A stretch of DNA of 64,000 bases from Cronobacter dublinensis subsp. dublinensis LMG 23823 (GTDB taxonomy: Bacteria > Pseudomonadota > Gammaproteobacteria > Enterobacterales > Enterobacteriaceae). Where the stretch lies: contig NZ_CP012266.1 of NCBI RefSeq assembly GCF_001277235.1, positions 1,054,001-1,118,000 on the forward strand, given 5' to 3'. Positions 62,363-64,000 of this stretch are shown piece by piece. The translations under genes were made by a program, and so were the position numbers. Under the pieces are notes generated by a model. That model did no database searches, was not told where the DNA came from, and saw nothing but the letters and a program-made list of their open reading frames with translations. Every line of letters begins with the position of its first letter. Within the stretch, counting starts at the first letter, position 1.

Positions 62363-63367
62363 GTGTTCCCCGCGCCAGCGGGGATAAACCGCGTCACGTA
62401 CCGGCATTCAGACATACCTCGCCGTGTTCCCCGCGCCAGCGGGGATAAACCGGCCTGTTAACGGTGACCGAGAATGGCTGAGATGTGTTCCCCGCGCCAG
62501 CGGGGATAAACCCCCGTCGTTCTCGCCGTGAATAACAAAAATGGCGTGTTCCCCGCGCCAGCGGGGATAAACCGTTTCCGCTTTCGTCGGCAGGCGCATT
62601 AAGCAGGTGTTCCCCGCGCCAGCGGGGATAAACCGATGCTTACTCTCCAGCGCTGGGCGGCGGAAATGTGTTCCCCGCGCCAGCGGGGATAAACCGCGCG
62701 TCACCATACCCGCCAAAACAACTGTACAGTGTTCCCCGCGCCAGCGGGGATAAACCGCTGACTGTGAGTTAACAAAGTCAGTCATGTATGTGTTCCCCGC
62801 GCCAGCGGGGATAAACCGATTTCGATTCTGGTAGCCATATCTCACCAAATGTGTTCCCCGCGCCAGCGGGGATAAACCTTCCTGCTACCGCCTTTCGCTA
62901 TAATTGCCACCGTGTTCCCCGCGCCAGCGGGGATAAACCGATGATATAGGTTAACCTATAATTTATTTCATCGTGTTCCCCGCGCCAGCGGGGATAAACC
63001 GTGGCGGATAATCGCGCGCTGGTCAGCCTTGCTGTGTTCCCCGCGCCAGCGGGGATAAACCGATTTTTAGCGGTACTGACGGAATTAAGTTTGAGTGTTC
63101 CCCGCGCCAGCGGGGATAAACCGAGCGCGCGGGCTTTCAATCAGCCGCTGCTGCTGTGTTCCCCGCGCCAGCGGGGATAAACCGCCAGGGTAGTTTTTCA
63201 CCCGATACCATAAAATGTGTTCCCCGCGCCAGCGGGGATAAACCGCGAATAAATTGCTAACCATGCTGCGCCTGACCGTGTTCCCCGCGCCAGCGGGGAT
63301 AAACCGCAAGAGCGATATTGGTTACCTGGCTCATACTGGTGTTCCCCGCGCCAGCGGGGATAAACCG
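62363..63367 (+). CRISPR. Type I-E CRISPR array, 17 intact repeats and 16 spacers
   Basis: Repeats are 29 bp, beginning GTGTTCCCC and ending GATAAACCG, with a CCCCGC/GCGGGG hairpin, the standard enterobacterial type I-E (Cas-E) repeat. They start at 62363 and every 61 bp after it to 63339, so all 16 spacers are exactly 32 bp. Repeats agree fully except the last base: C in repeat 3 (62513) and T in repeat 9 (62879), where the rest have G. The AT-rich leader is on the left, so new spacers enter there and transcription runs to the right. Spacers all differ. No cas gene is within the window. Confidence 0.98.
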
Positions 63368-63399
63368 AACCCGTTCGCCGCGGCGCAAAAAACGCATCT

Positions 63400-63428
63400 C
63401 TGTCACTCGTGCCAGCCCGAATATCCAG
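63400..63428 (+). repeat. Decayed 18th CRISPR repeat at the trailer end
   Basis: This 29-bp stretch begins exactly 61 bp after the start of repeat 17 and agrees with the repeat at 18 of 29 positions, including CGTGCCAGC over the hairpin loop and the ATA near the end. It implies a 17th, oldest spacer at 63368-63399. The stem is broken, so it is probably not processed. Confidence 0.7.
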
Positions 63429-63536
63429 CTAACCACCCGCCAGGGCAATCCCTCCCAAACCCCATATTCTTCAGCAGCGTTTATACTTCAAAGCCAACAT
63501 GAAATTTCGCAACACTGCGCAACGAAGGAGAGGCTA

Positions 63537-64000
63537 TGCGGGTACACCATCTTAACTGCGGTTGTATGTGTCCTTTTGGCGGCGCGCTGTATGACGGCTT
63601 CAGCAAAGGGTTGCACGCGCATCTGATTTGCCACTGTCTGCTGATTGAAACTCAAAATAACGGACTGGTGCTGGTGGATACTGGCTTCGGCTGCGACGAT
63701 ATGCGCCATCCTGGCCGTCGTTTGCCCCTCTTTTTCCGGGCGCTGAATAACATTCAGTATCGCGAATCATTAACGGCGCTGCATCATATTAAGTCGCTCG
63801 GTTTTAAGCCGGAGGATGTACGGCACATTGTGCTGACGCATCTGGATTTCGATCATGCGGGCGGCATCAGCGATTTCCCGCAGGCACAGGTGCATCTGAT
63901 GCAGCGGGAAATGACCGCCGCCGACGGGCGAAGCACCTGGCTTGACAGCGCACGCTATCGGCCAGGGCAGTGGGGTAACCGGTCGGGCTGGCATGGCTAT
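63537..64000 (+). CDS. Metallo-beta-lactamase-fold hydrolase (3' end outside window)
   Basis: The frame opens with ATG at 63537, after AAGGAGAGG, and runs off the window; 154 codons are visible. The N-terminus MRVHHLNCGCMCPFGG is followed by LVDTGFG and the metal motif THLDFDHAGG, a HxDxDH variant of the usual HxHxDH, as in a branch of lactonase-like and other small-molecule hydrolases. The substrate cannot be named. E. coli has queC after fadM; this gene and the CRISPR array are therefore extra here. The 108 bp between the decayed repeat and the ATG hold no clear promoter. Confidence 0.8.

Noticed and set aside
62408..63448. Open frames on the minus strand across the CRISPR array, with repeated GLSPLARGT, RFIPAGAGNT and YPRWRGEH peptides
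   Set aside because: They are translations of the 29-bp repeat in successive frames with a 61-bp period; no ribosome site or homology supports a protein.
63461..63489. A possible 19th CRISPR repeat one period after the decayed one
   Set aside because: Agreement with the repeat at this register is at chance level.

Overview
The window is a chromosomal segment of an enterobacterium. Gene order follows the Escherichia coli backbone almost step by step from aroM to fadM (ybaW): aroM-ppnP-rdgC-mak-sbcC-sbcD-phoB-phoR-brnQ-proY-malZ-acpH-queA-tgt-yajC-secD-secF-tsx-yajI-nrdR-ribD-ribE-nusB-thiL-pgpA-yajO-dxs-ispA-xseB-thiI-yajL-panE-yajQ-yajR-cyoEDCBA-ampG-yajG-bolA-tig-clpP-clpX-lon-hupB-ppiD-ybaV-fadM. 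The DNA is GC-rich with strong GC3 bias, and the proteins are close to, but not the same as, E. coli K-12. A Cronobacter/Enterobacter-type genome is my best guess; the species cannot be fixed from sequence alone. Compared with K-12 (from memory), araJ is missing between mak and sbcC, and yajD between secF and tsx.

Region by region: 1-7.3 kb holds aroM (5' end cut off), nucleoside and sugar metabolism, and the recombination factors RdgC and SbcCD. 7.4-9.5 kb is the PhoB/PhoR phosphate regulon with a Pho box. 9.9-14.7 kb carries amino-acid transport (BrnQ, ProY) and maltodextrin glucosidase MalZ with a likely MalT site. 14.8-18.8 kb is an extra two-gene operon (DUF2339 polytopic membrane protein plus DUF3999 periplasmic protein) wedged between malZ and acpH. 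19.5-25 kb is the queuosine (queA, tgt) and Sec-accessory (yajC, secD, secF) cluster. 25-31.4 kb has the Tsx nucleoside channel and the riboflavin/thiamine/phospholipid operon. 31.4-37.1 kb has isoprenoid, thiamine and 4-thiouridine synthesis. 40.9-45.7 kb is the cytochrome bo3 operon. 46.2-49.3 kb is a second extra operon (HscC-like Hsp70 plus a membrane J-like protein), preceded by an unusually AT-rich 300 bp. 51.7-61.1 kb is protein folding and proteolysis (bolA, tig, clpP, clpX, lon, hupB, ppiD), with clear sigma-32 promoters before clpP and lon.

The right end (62.2-63.5 kb) is a type I-E CRISPR array of 17 intact 29-bp repeats and 16 spacers of exactly 32 bp, in strict 61-bp register. 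Its leader is on the left, and a strongly decayed 18th repeat lies in exact register on the right. No cas gene is visible here. The window ends inside a metallo-beta-lactamase-fold gene.

The main points for a second look are: the two non-backbone operons; a 13-bp perfect stem that buries the yajO Shine-Dalgarno just after the dxs stop; an intrinsic terminator sitting on the ampG start; the decayed terminal CRISPR repeat; two repeats whose last base points to non-AAG PAM acquisition; and a spacer carrying a 16-bp palindrome. No tRNA, rRNA, IS element or prophage was seen.
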